NCBI RefSeq assembly: GCF_003385895.1
Contig: NZ_QRDQ01000007.1
Coordinates: forward strand, 248,001 to 312,000
Direction of reading: 5' to 3'
Source: Flavobacterium cutihirudinis
GTDB lineage: Bacteria; Bacteroidota; Bacteroidia; Flavobacteriales; Flavobacteriaceae
DNA: 64,000 nt
This document shows positions 1 to 9,204 of the stretch, in pieces; positions within the stretch are counted from its first letter, which is position 1, and each line of letters opens with the position of its first letter. A model generated the notes under the pieces. That model ran no database searches, had not been told where the DNA came from, and saw nothing but the letters and a program-made list of their open reading frames with translations. A program made the position numbers and the translations under genes.

Positions 1-690
1 GGTTATGTAATGGTAACGCAACATATTTCGCCGGCCCAACATTTGTTGGGAGTAAGTGTTTTTATGATGGCACTTACGGCTTGTTTTTATCCAATGAGTA
101 TCCATAATGAGCCTGTTCCGGTTAAAAAGAAATTCTTTTCTATGCCGGAAAAAAACTTGGTGAAGTTTGCCTTGATTTGTTTCGTTTCAATGGCTTGCGA
201 AAATACAATGTACGACTGGAGCGGAATCTATTTCGAAAATATACTTAAAGCTTCGCCAAAGCTAACTAGTGCTGCTTTTGTGTTTTTTGCATCTGCTGTA
301 ACTTTAGGAAGAATATTTGGAGATTATGGTGTAATGAAATTCGGAACTAAAAAAATTCTGCTTTACAGCGGAATTTTAATTACTGTTGGTTTTGGAATTT
401 GTTTTATTCTGCCTTATATCTATCCAACTATTTTTGGTTATATGTTAATCGGATTTGGGGTTTCTTGTGTCGTTCCTTTAGTGTTCAGCATTGCCGGAAG
501 ATCTTCTAAATTAAGTAGTGGTTCTGCATTGACTTCTATTTCTACTATTGGTTATCTGGGATTTTTATTGGTGCCACCAATGGTTGGTTTTATTTCTGAA
601 TATCTAAGTATGAAATGGGCGTTTCTTGTAATGGCGCTTTTAGGTATTCTGATGATTTTTATGGTGAATAAGATTGGTGAGAATGAGTAG
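1..690 (+). CDS. MFS transporter, C-terminal part (5' end outside window)
   Basis: The reading frame is open to the left edge, so the gene begins upstream; a Met codon at 10 is internal. The 229 visible residues are mostly hydrophobic, with about six to seven membrane segments. A GRIFGD...KFG motif resembles the MFS loop 2/3 (loop 8/9) signature, and DWSGIYF recalls the YbjJ-type subgroup. It should be an inner-membrane secondary transporter; the substrate cannot be read from this part. It is followed by a repeat remnant and a convergent operon. Confidence 0.75.
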   Translation, partial: GYVMVTQHISPAQHLLGVSVFMMALTACFYPMSIHNEPVPVKKKFFSMPEKNLVKFALICFVSMACENTMYDWSGIYFENILKASPKLTSAAFVFFASAVTLGRIFGDYGVMKFGTKKILLYSGILITVGFGICFILPYIYPTIFGYMLIGFGVSCVVPLVFSIAGRSSKLSSGSALTSISTIGYLGFLLVPPMVGFISEYLSMKWAFLVMALLGILMIFMVNKIGENE

Positions 691-759
691 GTTTTTTTTA
701 AGTTGCTAAGATTCTGAGGTTTTATGTTGCTGGGAGTGCGTTGTGGATTATCTTTGCGT

Positions 760-809
760 AAACTGGACTGAAGTCCAGCTCTACAAAATAGATCGAACCG
801 ATGGTTCTT
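760..809 (-). repeat. Truncated copy of the CTGGACTGAAGTCCAG inverted-repeat element
   Basis: The palindrome CTGGACTGAAGTCCAG followed by CTCTACAA and a GATCGAACCGATGGTTCTTT stretch matches the reverse complement of one half of the complete element at 34718-34821. The other half is missing. It lies between the convergent ends of the MFS gene and the lipoprotein operon. Confidence 0.75.
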
Positions 810-824
810 TTTGAAATTAAAAAG

Positions 825-1286
825 TTATTCTTTTTTAAACGATTGGCAGTTTTTATCTATATGAGATTCAATTGCTTTTTTAAATTTTAATGGCAATTGA
901 AATTCTCTTGAACAAAAATCTTCGATTTCGTATAGTTGAGTTTTTTCAGTAAACAGCAAAGCTTTTGAAGAATTATAATCACCGTTGTAATACCATACAT
1001 TGGCATTTTCATCTACATATAATTTCCAAAAATGATATGGACTAAAAGTTTCGTTTAAGCTTTGTTGAAAAAGTATCTCGTTTTGAGAATTTCGTATTGC
1101 AAATAGTATTGAACCGTCTTTTAATTCTTTTACTAATATATTTCTTTTTTTATGAGGCAAATTATAAATGCCAGATTCTTCTATAAATCCCGAATGAAGA
1201 CTTTCCTTTCTTAATTCAGAATTATTACATGACGTAAATAGAGAACTTAAAATAACGAATAAAACCAAAACAAAGAATTTTTTCAT
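825..1286 (-). CDS. Putative lipoprotein, unknown function
   Basis: This 153-residue protein starts with a lysine pair, a hydrophobic stretch and the lipobox LFTSC (Cys20), so it is probably an SpII-processed lipoprotein. The mature part is soluble and recognised as no family; it contains aromatic-rich strands around WKLYVDENANVWYYNGDYN. It is the last gene of a minus-strand trio with gaps of 1 and 4 nt, which suggests co-translation with the membrane protein and the DUF6265-like lipoprotein upstream. Confidence 0.7.
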   Translation of the reverse strand: MKKFFVLVLFVILSSLFTSCNNSELRKESLHSGFIEESGIYNLPHKKRNILVKELKDGSILFAIRNSQNEILFQQSLNETFSPYHFWKLYVDENANVWYYNGDYNSSKALLFTEKTQLYEIEDFCSREFQLPLKFKKAIESHIDKNCQSFKKE

Positions 1287-1287
1287 T

Positions 1288-1788
1288 TTAGTTGGTTTTC
1301 AAATATTGATTTTCAATTATCCGATTTGTCCATCGTGAAAAGAAAATAACAAGTCCAATAATTAAAAAAAATGATCCGGTTACGATAAAGTTTAATTGAT
1401 AATCATTTATAAAACGACCTATTGCAAAAATTCTAAAATAATTCCAGCCCAGCGCATTATATCGGTATAAAAGATAAATGAGTACCAGAACGATGAAGCT
1501 ATTTAAAATAGACCATTTTTTAATTTTTGAGATCGCAATTGATAGAATAAAAGCAAAAACAATTCCTGCCAAACTATAAACACCAGGCCAAAAATTAAAA
1601 TAAGCTACTTCACCTGGAGTTATTCCAAGCTTTTCATGATTGTCCATAACATATCGAGGACCGTGAATTTGTGCTAATTCAATCAATCTGATATCGCGGA
1701 GCCATGAAAATGTCCGAAAAGAAAAGATAATAAAGTAAGCTGCAATGAAATGAAAAATTATCTGGATATAATTTATTTTCTGTTTCAT
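1288..1788 (-). CDS. Four-helix integral membrane protein, unknown function
   Basis: The 166 residues contain about four predicted membrane helices (near residues 10-25, 65-85, 93-110 and 130-152) separated by short charged loops. No family was recognised. Its stop codon is 1 nt from the start of the downstream lipoprotein and its start is 4 nt from the upstream lipoprotein, so the three genes form one operon, possibly encoding a small envelope complex. Confidence 0.7.
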   Translation of the reverse strand: MKQKINYIQIIFHFIAAYFIIFSFRTFSWLRDIRLIELAQIHGPRYVMDNHEKLGITPGEVAYFNFWPGVYSLAGIVFAFILSIAISKIKKWSILNSFIVLVLIYLLYRYNALGWNYFRIFAIGRFINDYQLNFIVTGSFFLIIGLVIFFSRWTNRIIENQYLKTN

Positions 1789-1792
1789 TGAT

Positions 1793-2269
1793 TTACTTCT
1801 TCGTCATAACAAACTTCTCTGAACTCGGTTTTCCATTCAAATTTCCCGAAATTTCAGCAGTCAAAGTATTATTCGCGCCTTTTGTATACGTGATTTTTTG
1901 AGGATAATCGTGCTTAGGATTTTCAAAAACTAATTGTTTATCCGATTCTGAAGTTGACGGAAACGAAACCGGTTTATCATCATTTTGTCCTTTTACAGTC
2001 GCTTTGTAGGTTAGCGTTTCGCCTAATTGAGCGAGAACAATCGATTCAAAATGTAAAGTGTCTTTTCCTTTTATAAAATAAGATGAAGCGCTGAAAGTAC
2101 TGTCATTTAGCTTTTGCCAATTTTCTGTCAAAACTCCGTCAGGCGAAGTATTTTCCCAGTTTCCGATAAGCCAGTCGGCGATTTTAATTTTATCTTTTTC
2201 AACAGATTCTTTTTTCTGGCAAGAAACAGCTGTTATAACAAGCGCTAAAAGAGTAATTTTCTGAAACAT
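1793..2269 (-). CDS. DUF6265-like lipoprotein
   Basis: The 158-residue product has a signal peptide with lipobox TAVSC (Cys17). The mature domain begins IADWLIGNWEN and continues with ENWQKLNDSTFSA, KGKDTLHFESI and FENPKHDYPQKITY, a pattern I associate with DUF6265/lipocalin-like small beta-barrels of Bacteroidota. The ligand is unknown. It is the first gene of the three-gene minus-strand operon; the upstream 300 bases carry a nested repeat element and no obvious promoter. Confidence 0.7.
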   Translation of the reverse strand: MFQKITLLALVITAVSCQKKESVEKDKIKIADWLIGNWENTSPDGVLTENWQKLNDSTFSASSYFIKGKDTLHFESIVLAQLGETLTYKATVKGQNDDKPVSFPSTSESDKQLVFENPKHDYPQKITYTKGANNTLTAEISGNLNGKPSSEKFVMTKK

Positions 2270-2320
2270 CTTAAATGGGTTTTGGTGTTAAATTCTAGTA
2301 CTAATGTATGAAAAAAATGT

Positions 2321-2574
2321 TTGCCACGAATTACACTAATTTTCACGAATTTATTTTTGAAAATTGTGAAGTGAATTTTGGTCAAAGATCAAAGAGATTA
2401 AAATGATTTTCTCTCTCGCAGATTTAGCAAATATGGCAGATTTAATTTATAATTAGAAGCAAAAATAAATCATTTAAAAGCTAATCTTCAAGAGAAAAAA
2501 TTAGTGAAAATTAGTGCAATTCGTGGCAAAAAAAATAAAAAATCATTTTAATCCTTTTAATCTGTGGCTAAAAA
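2321..2574. repeat. Nested inverted-repeat element (TTGCCACGAATTACACTAAT family)
   Basis: The left arm TTGCCACGAATTACACTAAT with TTTTCACGAATT (from 2321) is mirrored by AAAATTAGTGCAATTCGTGGCA ending near 2529 (here split: AAAATTAGTGCA, ATTCGTGGCA). A second motif, AATCATTTTAAT...TCTGTGGC, follows to 2574. The same two motifs recur at 53144-53368. The stretch between the lipoprotein operon and topB contains no gene. Confidence 0.7.
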
Positions 2575-2577
2575 AAA

Positions 2578-4881
2578 TTAAACGCTTTCACACAAAATAG
2601 AATAGACCAATTCCTTTGTTGGTTTTTGATCTCCAAGTTTAGTTCGAACTTCATCAAAAGTCACTTTAAAATCACAACCTGATTTATATTCAGCGCATCC
2701 GTAAGCCGTTTTTCCTTTTAGAATAGTTCCTTTTTTGCATTTCGGACACGTTAAAGAATCTGATGTTTCTTTTGATGTTGATTTTGTTTCCGTTTTTTTA
2801 GGTTCTAATTTCAGTTTGTAGTTTTCCTCAAAACGAATTAAACCTTCAACGGTTCCAGAATCGGTTTTGAAACCTTTTATATTTACGGTTGAACCTTTCT
2901 GAACCAATCGTAAATATTGGCTTTCCGTAATTTTTTTATTCAGAAAAACAAAAGGCAGAACAAAGTCACAACCCGATTTGTATTCGCTGCATCCAAAAGC
3001 CGATTTTCCTTTTATCAGATTTCCTTTTTGGCATTTCGGACACGTTTCTGCAGAAATTCCGGAAGCTTTCTTTTTTTCTGCTTTTACAACAGGTTTCTGA
3101 ATCGTTGCTGCATGCGAAATGTTGGCGTGTTTGGTTTCGCTTCGAACTTCATAAACCAAAGCTTCTACCATGCTTTTCATGTTTCTAATGAATGCTGCCG
3201 CGGTAAAAGTTCCTTTTTCAATATCTTTCAATTGTTTTTCCCAGGTTCCGGTAAGTTCCGCCGATTTTACCAATTCATTCTGAATCGTATCAATCAATTG
3301 AATTCCGGTTAAAGTGGGTAAAACCTGTTTTTTATTTCGAACAATATACTGGCGTTTGAAAAGTGTTTCAATAATATTCGCACGCGTAGACGGACGCCCG
3401 ATTCCGTTTTCTTTCATCAATTCACGTAAATCTTCGTCATCAACTTGTTTTCCTGCGGTTTCCATGGCGCGAAGTAAAGTTGCTTCCGTAAACTGATTCG
3501 GTGGTTTTGTTTCTTTTTGAAGGAACGAAGGCTCATGCGGACCTTTTTCGCCCACAGTAAAACTCGGTAATAAATCAGGTTCTTTTTCTTTGGCGTTTGG
3601 ATCTTCAAAAACTACACGGAAACCTTTTTTTAAGATTTCTTTTCCTGTCGCTTTAAAAGTTACTTCGGCTGCTTTTCCAATTACTGTGGTATTCGCAACC
3701 AAACAGTCATCATAAAAAACAGCTATAAAACGTCGTGTAATAATATCGTAAACCTGCTGCTGATTGTATGCTAAATTATTTTGAACACCAGTCGGAATAA
3801 TCGCATGGTGATCGGTTACTTTTTTATCGTTGAAAACCTTTGGCGATTTCTTGATTTTTTTCTCTAAAACAGGCTGCGTCAATTCGGCGTAATTAGTTAA
3901 TTTTTGCAGAATTCCAGGTACTTTCGGATAAATATCTCCGGGTAAAAAAGTCGTATCAACTCTGGGATACGTAATTACCTTTTGCTCATATAAAGTCTGT
4001 GCAATTTTAAGCGTTTCTTCTGCCGAAAACCCAAATTTCTGGTTGCAATAAACCTGTAAGCCTGTTAAATCGAAAAGCTTTGGTGCATATTCGTTTCCGT
4101 TTTTTTTATCAACCGAAACAATTTCGAAATCACTTTCTTTTACTTTTTCGGCTAGAATTTCTCCGTCTTCTTTTTTTAGAAAACGACCATCTTCATAACT
4201 GAAAAGGGTTTCTCGGTACAAAGTCTGCAATTCCCAATAGGGTTGAGGTTTAAAGTTTTCAATTTCTCTAAAGCGATCTACAACCATTGCCAATGTTGGC
4301 GTTTGCACACGTCCGATAGACAAAACTTGTTTGTAACCGCCATGTTTTACGGTATACAAACGCGTTGCATTCATACCCAAAAGCCAGTCGCCAATTGCTC
4401 TTGAAAATCCGGCGTAGAATAAATTATCATAATTCGACGAAGGTTTTAAGTTTTCAAAACCTTCTTTGATTGCTTCTGTAGTAAGAGATGAAATCCATAA
4501 ACGTTGAATTTCGCCTTTGTAATGCGCTTCGTTCATCACCCAACGCTGAATCAATTCTCCTTCTTGTCCGGCATCCCCGCAGTTTATAACCACTTCGGCT
4601 TTGTCGAAAAGACTTTTTATGATTTTAAACTGTTTTTGGATTCCCGAATTCTGAACGACTTTGGTTTCGAATTTTTCAGGAAGTATTGGGAGATTGTTCA
4701 AATCCCAGCTTTTCCAGTGGGGTTTGTAATCGTTAGGTTCTTTTAAAGTACATAAATGACCAAAAGTGTAAGTTACTGCATAACCGTTGCCTTCGTAATA
4801 GCCATCGTGTTTGGTATTGGCACCCAAAACGGATGCGATTTCTCGTGCTACACTTGGTTTCTCGGCAATACAGACCTTCAT
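2578..4881 (-). CDS. topB: DNA topoisomerase III
   Basis: This type IA topoisomerase (767 residues) relaxes negatively supercoiled DNA and decatenates it by single-strand passage. I chose the start at 4881 because the Toprim domain begins there (MKVCIAEKPSVAREIASVLG) and AAAGGAGAAAA lies just upstream; the frame continues 18 codons further without similarity. The acidic Toprim motif is CGDAGQEGELI. The catalytic tyrosine is Y305 in ITYPRVDT. The C-terminus carries two Cys4 zinc ribbons of the CPKC(x)nC form, each ending in a YKSGCDF motif. It has the Bacteroidota chromosomal TopB layout. No conjugation genes adjoin it, so a mobile-element origin is not supported here. Confidence 0.95.
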   Translation of the reverse strand: MKVCIAEKPSVAREIASVLGANTKHDGYYEGNGYAVTYTFGHLCTLKEPNDYKPHWKSWDLNNLPILPEKFETKVVQNSGIQKQFKIIKSLFDKAEVVINCGDAGQEGELIQRWVMNEAHYKGEIQRLWISSLTTEAIKEGFENLKPSSNYDNLFYAGFSRAIGDWLLGMNATRLYTVKHGGYKQVLSIGRVQTPTLAMVVDRFREIENFKPQPYWELQTLYRETLFSYEDGRFLKKEDGEILAEKVKESDFEIVSVDKKNGNEYAPKLFDLTGLQVYCNQKFGFSAEETLKIAQTLYEQKVITYPRVDTTFLPGDIYPKVPGILQKLTNYAELTQPVLEKKIKKSPKVFNDKKVTDHHAIIPTGVQNNLAYNQQQVYDIITRRFIAVFYDDCLVANTTVIGKAAEVTFKATGKEILKKGFRVVFEDPNAKEKEPDLLPSFTVGEKGPHEPSFLQKETKPPNQFTEATLLRAMETAGKQVDDEDLRELMKENGIGRPSTRANIIETLFKRQYIVRNKKQVLPTLTGIQLIDTIQNELVKSAELTGTWEKQLKDIEKGTFTAAAFIRNMKSMVEALVYEVRSETKHANISHAATIQKPVVKAEKKKASGISAETCPKCQKGNLIKGKSAFGCSEYKSGCDFVLPFVFLNKKITESQYLRLVQKGSTVNIKGFKTDSGTVEGLIRFEENYKLKLEPKKTETKSTSKETSDSLTCPKCKKGTILKGKTAYGCAEYKSGCDFKVTFDEVRTKLGDQKPTKELVYSILCESV

Positions 4882-5190
4882 TTTTCTCCTTTTCTTATTG
4901 AGGAGCGAAGTTAGAATTTTTTTGGTTTGCAACAAAGTAGTAATCCCAATAGCTATAAGAACTTAGTTTTATATTGATTCCCATAACAATTTGGAAAAAC
5001 ATTTTTATGCATTGGTATAATTGTTACAAATGTTGTAGAATAATTTATAAAATGTTGTAAGTTTTAGATTAAAAATAGTCTACATAATCTGTTTTTTTAT
5101 GAAAGAAAAATAGTGTTTTTTTTTGCCCTTGAATTTGTTTTTAATAGATTTTATCTAGTTATTTACAAGACTAAAAATAAATCAAAATTT
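4882..5190. other. Intergenic, no gene seen
   Basis: This AT-rich divergent region between topB and the LRR lipoprotein should contain both promoters, but I found no clear TAnnTTTG match. A run of GTTG/GTTA words around 5020-5060 is the only texture noted. Confidence 0.4.
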
Positions 5191-6669
5191 ATGACAAAGC
5201 ATGCCCCAAGTAAAATTTTTACGTTTCAAAAAATTAATAAAATGTTGTTCTTATTTGTTGTATTAATAACAATGTCATGTAGTAAAGAGGATAGTCCGGA
5301 AGAGCCTACATTACCAGTTGTTACAGTTGGTGTAATTACCGGAAGTGTGAATAATGGCAGTACAAATCTTGAAGGAGCAAAAGTAACTCTAAAGCAAACA
5401 GGTCAACAAGATAAAAGTATTGTTACTGGCGTAGATGGAACTTTTAAATTCGAAAATATACCAGCAGGTAACGTTACTCTAGTTACTTCTTTAGTACTTT
5501 ATGCTGAACAAAATACTCAGGCTGTTATAGAGGCAGGGAAAGAGGTTAATTTGTCAATAAGTATGACAGGCGATGCTACAGTATTAACACTTATACCAGA
5601 TGCTAAATTCGAAGAATTGTTGATTAATGCAGGTTATGATGTTGCTCCTATTAATGGAAGTGTACCAACTTATAAAATCAGTACAGTTAAATATTTAAAT
5701 TTTAATGATTCTGGCGTAGCAGATTTAACCGGACTTCAGGATTTCGCGGCTTTAGAATACTTCTCTTGCTCTAATATTTATGGTACTTCGGTAATAAAAT
5801 TAACATCGGTAGATTTTTCAAAAAATAAGGCGCTAAAATCACTGGATATTTCGTTTAACAAAATATCGACTTTGGACGTTTCTAAAAATACAGCGTTAGA
5901 AAATTTAAAAATGAGTTCTAATTTAATAAGTAATATAGATGTTTCTAATAATACAGCTTTAAAGCTATTATTTTGTGACAGAAACCCACTGAGTGCTCTG
6001 GATGTTACCAAGAATACCGCATTAACAGATCTTTCGTTTGGAGTTGATATAACTACTATTGATATTTCTAAAAATACAGCATTGATCAATGTATATGCTC
6101 AGAATGGTAAATTAACAAGTCTTGATGTTTCAAAAAACACTTCTTTAGAGATATTATGGGTTTCTGATAATCAGCTAACTACTTTGGATATTAGTAAAAA
6201 TACAGCTTTAGTACATTTGATGTGTCAAAATAATAATTTAACAACTTTAGACTTGAACACGAATACTGCTTTAACTGGAATTGTATGTTCATATAATAAA
6301 TTAACTTCATTAGATGTTAGTAAATGTACTGAGTTAGTAAGATTGGATTGCAGAAATAATACTCTTATGAGTTTGGATGTAAGTAAAAATGTAAAATTAG
6401 TTGGTTTGAACCTTTCTTATAATAACCTTACTACTTTAGATCTATCTAAAAACCCTCTTATTGCAACTATAGACGGAGATTATCTTTTTTGTGACAATAA
6501 TTTATTGAGTACATTAAATTTGAAAAATGGAAATAACTCAAAATTTACTACTGGAAATTTTAAAACAAATACTTCTACTCTAAAAATAGTCGTAGATGAT
6601 GTTAACTACGCAAATACCAATTGGAAAAATTTAAAAGATGCAAGTGCCGTTTATGTTAACTCTTTATAG
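5191..6669 (+). CDS. Leucine-rich-repeat lipoprotein with carboxypeptidase-regulatory-like domain
   Basis: This 492-residue surface lipoprotein has the lipobox ITMSC (Cys30 from the Met at 5191; an alternative Met at 5242 gives Cys13). A CarboxypepD_reg-like beta-sandwich follows (GVITGSVNNG ... VDGTFKFENIPAG). A region around PDAKFEELLINAGYD then leads into about a dozen 21-residue repeats of the form LTTLDVSKNTALxxLxxxxN. LRRs of this type usually bind protein or glycan partners outside the cell. It stands alone, with a strong terminator just after it at 6753. The open frame extends upstream to 5113, but that portion does not look like signal sequence. Confidence 0.85.
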   Translation: MTKHAPSKIFTFQKINKMLFLFVVLITMSCSKEDSPEEPTLPVVTVGVITGSVNNGSTNLEGAKVTLKQTGQQDKSIVTGVDGTFKFENIPAGNVTLVTSLVLYAEQNTQAVIEAGKEVNLSISMTGDATVLTLIPDAKFEELLINAGYDVAPINGSVPTYKISTVKYLNFNDSGVADLTGLQDFAALEYFSCSNIYGTSVIKLTSVDFSKNKALKSLDISFNKISTLDVSKNTALENLKMSSNLISNIDVSNNTALKLLFCDRNPLSALDVTKNTALTDLSFGVDITTIDISKNTALINVYAQNGKLTSLDVSKNTSLEILWVSDNQLTTLDISKNTALVHLMCQNNNLTTLDLNTNTALTGIVCSYNKLTSLDVSKCTELVRLDCRNNTLMSLDVSKNVKLVGLNLSYNNLTTLDLSKNPLIATIDGDYLFCDNNLLSTLNLKNGNNSKFTTGNFKTNTSTLKIVVDDVNYANTNWKNLKDASAVYVNSL

Positions 6670-6752
6670 TAAACAATAAATGAGTGATTTTATGAGATTG
6701 CAGATTCTATTACAGTAAGCAAGATTTGTAATTTTCACGAAATAAAGCGATT

Positions 6753-6791
6753 AAAAAAAAGCTGCAGAAATAATTTTCTGCAGCTTTTTTT
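6753..6791. terminator. Bidirectional terminator
   Basis: The arms AAAAGCTGCAGAAA and TTTTCTGCAGCTTTT are flanked by an A run on the left and a T run on the right. It ends the LRR gene and could also serve the minus strand. Confidence 0.85.
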
Positions 6792-6803
6792 ATACAATTT
6801 TAT

Positions 6804-7050
6804 CTAAATTTTAAAAATATCAATTCTTTTCATCCATGGAATTTCTGATTCTAAAAACTGAAGTTTCGTCTCAACGACTTTATCGCTTTTATCTTCAGGA
6901 TTTTTAGTTACAAATCGCGCTGTAAAATGATTGAAATCCAAAGTATATTTTTCGTCAAAATCTTCTTTTTAATGTAATGTTTTATCAATCGTACTGCCAA
7001 ATTGATATTTATAATGTTACAATCCGGTTTGTAAAATAAACTGATAATTT
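6804..7050 (-). pseudogene. Decayed gene remnant with two in-frame stops
   Basis: Reading the minus strand gives a coding-like C-terminus (EDFDEKYTLDFNHFTARFV, then TKNPEDKSDKV and ESEIPWMKRIDIF) ending at a TAG at 6804. Upstream in the same frame YQFGSTIDKTLH is separated from it by one TAA, and YENYQFILQTGL lies behind another TAA. Codon texture matches the neighbours, so this looks like a formerly real gene of at least 80 codons broken by point mutations. I do not recognise the protein family. Confidence 0.55.
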
Positions 7051-7171
7051 TCATAACTTCGCCTTTTTTAGATAGAAAATCTTTTCATTTACAGGCTTTT
7101 TTGGCCTTGAATAAATTGATGAATTTCTAATAAAAAAACAATCTAAACCAAAAACAGACCTAAAACCGATC

Positions 7172-8800
7172 ATGAACCTACACAGCTTAAAAAAGTACGT
7201 TTTACCATTCTTCACTTTGTTATTGTTTATTAATTGTTCAAATGACGAAAAACCAATTCCAGAAAATGCTCTTTTTGAACCACAAACCGAATTAATCAGC
7301 TTGACTGGAAACAATAGTCAATTAAAGTTAACCTGGAAACCGGTTGTAATAGAAAAATTTAAAAAGTTTCAAGTATACCGTTTTGATTCCAATACAGATG
7401 AATACACAAACCCCGAAGTAGTACGATATTCAGGCAAACTTGTATTTGAAACGGAAGATAGTTTTAGAGATAACTTCACAGATAATGAAGTTCCTTTTAA
7501 TTCCTTTATTTCTTATGTGGTTGTAACCGAATATTATATCGAAAATACATCTCAGACAGCTTTAAGTATTAACTATCTTTCGTATGAAAATAAAGATTTG
7601 TCATTTTCGATTACTTCATTAGAAAAAGGAGAAGACGGAAGTTTAAAACTAAAATGGGATGAAGATTCGAATGCAGGTTTCGAAAAATATACGATTTACG
7701 CCTTGAATAAAAGTTATTTAAACAATGACGAAATTTTTCTTCCTGAAAATATAATAAAGGTTAGCACCAATGCAAAAGAAACAACTGTTTCAGACGCTAA
7801 ACGATATTTAAACGAAAATGTATTTTACGCCGTTACAAAGGTTGTAAACGGAAAAACAATAAAATGCAAGAAGATTGTATCTATCGAAAATCCAAGAAGT
7901 TTAAAATTCAGACCCGGGCAAACGCTTAAAAATCCGTATAATGAAAATGAAATAATCATTATTAGTAAAGAGGATGGACAGGTTTTATTTTACAATACCC
8001 ATTCGTTAAATAAAGATAAAATTGATGTAAAAGGCCAAATTTTCTTTTGCTCAATTGGAAATTATAATGGAGTGGAAGATTTATATGTTCCGAGTATAGA
8101 TGGAAATGTTTTTGTTATTGATTTAGTTTCTCATAAAATAAAAGAAACGATAAACTTAAAAACAGATTATAACATATTAACTGCAATTCCGATCAACAAT
8201 TATATCCTTTTTGTAGAAAAACATGAGTTTGCAGATATAGGCGGAATGTTTGTTTATAATCGTACAAATGATCGTGTTTTAAATAGAAATGGTTCATTTG
8301 GAGTAGGAGCAAATGCAAAGTTGGTAAATGGTAAAGAAAACTATTTTTTTAGACTAGGAAATGATGGACGAGAATATGGAAGTGAAACTGCTCTAACACA
8401 ACTGCATGTAAATGGTGATGAAGTAAAAACGGACTTTACTTTTGAAGGCGGTATTTCTGATAGTAGATTATTTGCTTTGTCGCCTGATAAAAGTTATTTC
8501 GTAAGTACCAATATGGGCTATTTAACGAATGTTAATTACGATAATTTCACAGAAGTTACGACAGGAAAATATTCTGAAACTTTGAATTTGGAAGATGTAA
8601 AAATCTCGGCTGACAACAAAATCTATTTTGCAGTACCTACTATTTCACGAATTAAAGCTTTCGAAAAAAACAACTTTACAACTCCAATTAAGCAATACGA
8701 AACTTATGGTTTTCCGTTATTGTTGGAAGTTTTTGACAATGAAATTATCTCTATAAATCAACTGGAAAGAGGTTATTGTATAGAGAACATTGCGAAATAA
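7172..8800 (+). CDS. Large lipoprotein with Fn3-like and propeller-like regions
   Basis: This 542-residue product begins with a signal peptide and lipobox LFINC (Cys22). The first half has two fibronectin-type-III-like stretches (LKLTWKPVVIEKFKKFQVYRF and LKLKWDEDSNAGFEKYTIYA; each 20 or 21 residues, split here as LKLTWKPV/VIEKFKKF). The second half has repeating short strands (FYNTHSLNKDKI, LYVPSIDGNVFVID, YFVSTNMGYLTNV), consistent with a WD/PQQ-like beta-propeller. No catalytic motif is visible. It is probably an outer-membrane surface protein. It sits alone, followed by a long hairpin. Confidence 0.7.
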   Translation: MNLHSLKKYVLPFFTLLLFINCSNDEKPIPENALFEPQTELISLTGNNSQLKLTWKPVVIEKFKKFQVYRFDSNTDEYTNPEVVRYSGKLVFETEDSFRDNFTDNEVPFNSFISYVVVTEYYIENTSQTALSINYLSYENKDLSFSITSLEKGEDGSLKLKWDEDSNAGFEKYTIYALNKSYLNNDEIFLPENIIKVSTNAKETTVSDAKRYLNENVFYAVTKVVNGKTIKCKKIVSIENPRSLKFRPGQTLKNPYNENEIIIISKEDGQVLFYNTHSLNKDKIDVKGQIFFCSIGNYNGVEDLYVPSIDGNVFVIDLVSHKIKETINLKTDYNILTAIPINNYILFVEKHEFADIGGMFVYNRTNDRVLNRNGSFGVGANAKLVNGKENYFFRLGNDGREYGSETALTQLHVNGDEVKTDFTFEGGISDSRLFALSPDKSYFVSTNMGYLTNVNYDNFTEVTTGKYSETLNLEDVKISADNKIYFAVPTISRIKAFEKNNFTTPIKQYETYGFPLLLEVFDNEIISINQLERGYCIENIAK

Positions 8801-8847
8801 AAAACAATAGCAGTGCGAAGTAAATAGAATTCGCGCTGCTATTGTTT
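8801..8847. terminator. Long-stem terminator
   Basis: The 18-19 bp arms AAAACAATAGCAGTGCGAA and TTCGCGCTGCTATTGTTT surround a 10-nt spacer immediately after the stop codon of the preceding lipoprotein. Confidence 0.8.
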
Positions 8848-9204
8848 GTTCTTTAAAAACAGCTTCTTCACAATCTTCTTTTGGGAGAAAAAAAAGCGTA
8901 TATTGCAGAAAGATTAGAATTATAATAATGGTCACTGCAAATTTTTATTTACTTAACAGCGGTTTGATGTGCTTGATGTACACCTTATTGTATTTGCATG
9001 ATGATACATTCTTAAAAAGCTCAAAAGAGTTTATTCCTTTTGCCCTGTCAAAACTCTAGACAGGGATCCTCCCATTTATATTGCTCGTTTATTAATCTTC
9101 AATTTTCATTCAGGATAAGATATCACTGAATTAGACTGAGCTGCGAAACATTCAGTGAAGAGTTGTATATCATTATCTATGGAAATGAAGCAAATAAGAA
9201 AATC
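8848..9204. other. Intergenic, no gene seen
   Basis: Only a weak hairpin (CCTGTCAAAACTCTAGACAGG, near 9043-9063) was noticed. The short open frames here have no coding texture. Confidence 0.4.

Noticed and set aside
2917..3496. Plus-strand open frames inside topB
   Set aside because: They are antisense to the conserved C-terminal zinc ribbons and catalytic core of topB; the composition is that of a shadow frame.
2578..4881. Conjugative element suggested by topB
   Set aside because: No relaxase, tra, integrase or att sites were found nearby; chromosomal topB genes are normal in this group.
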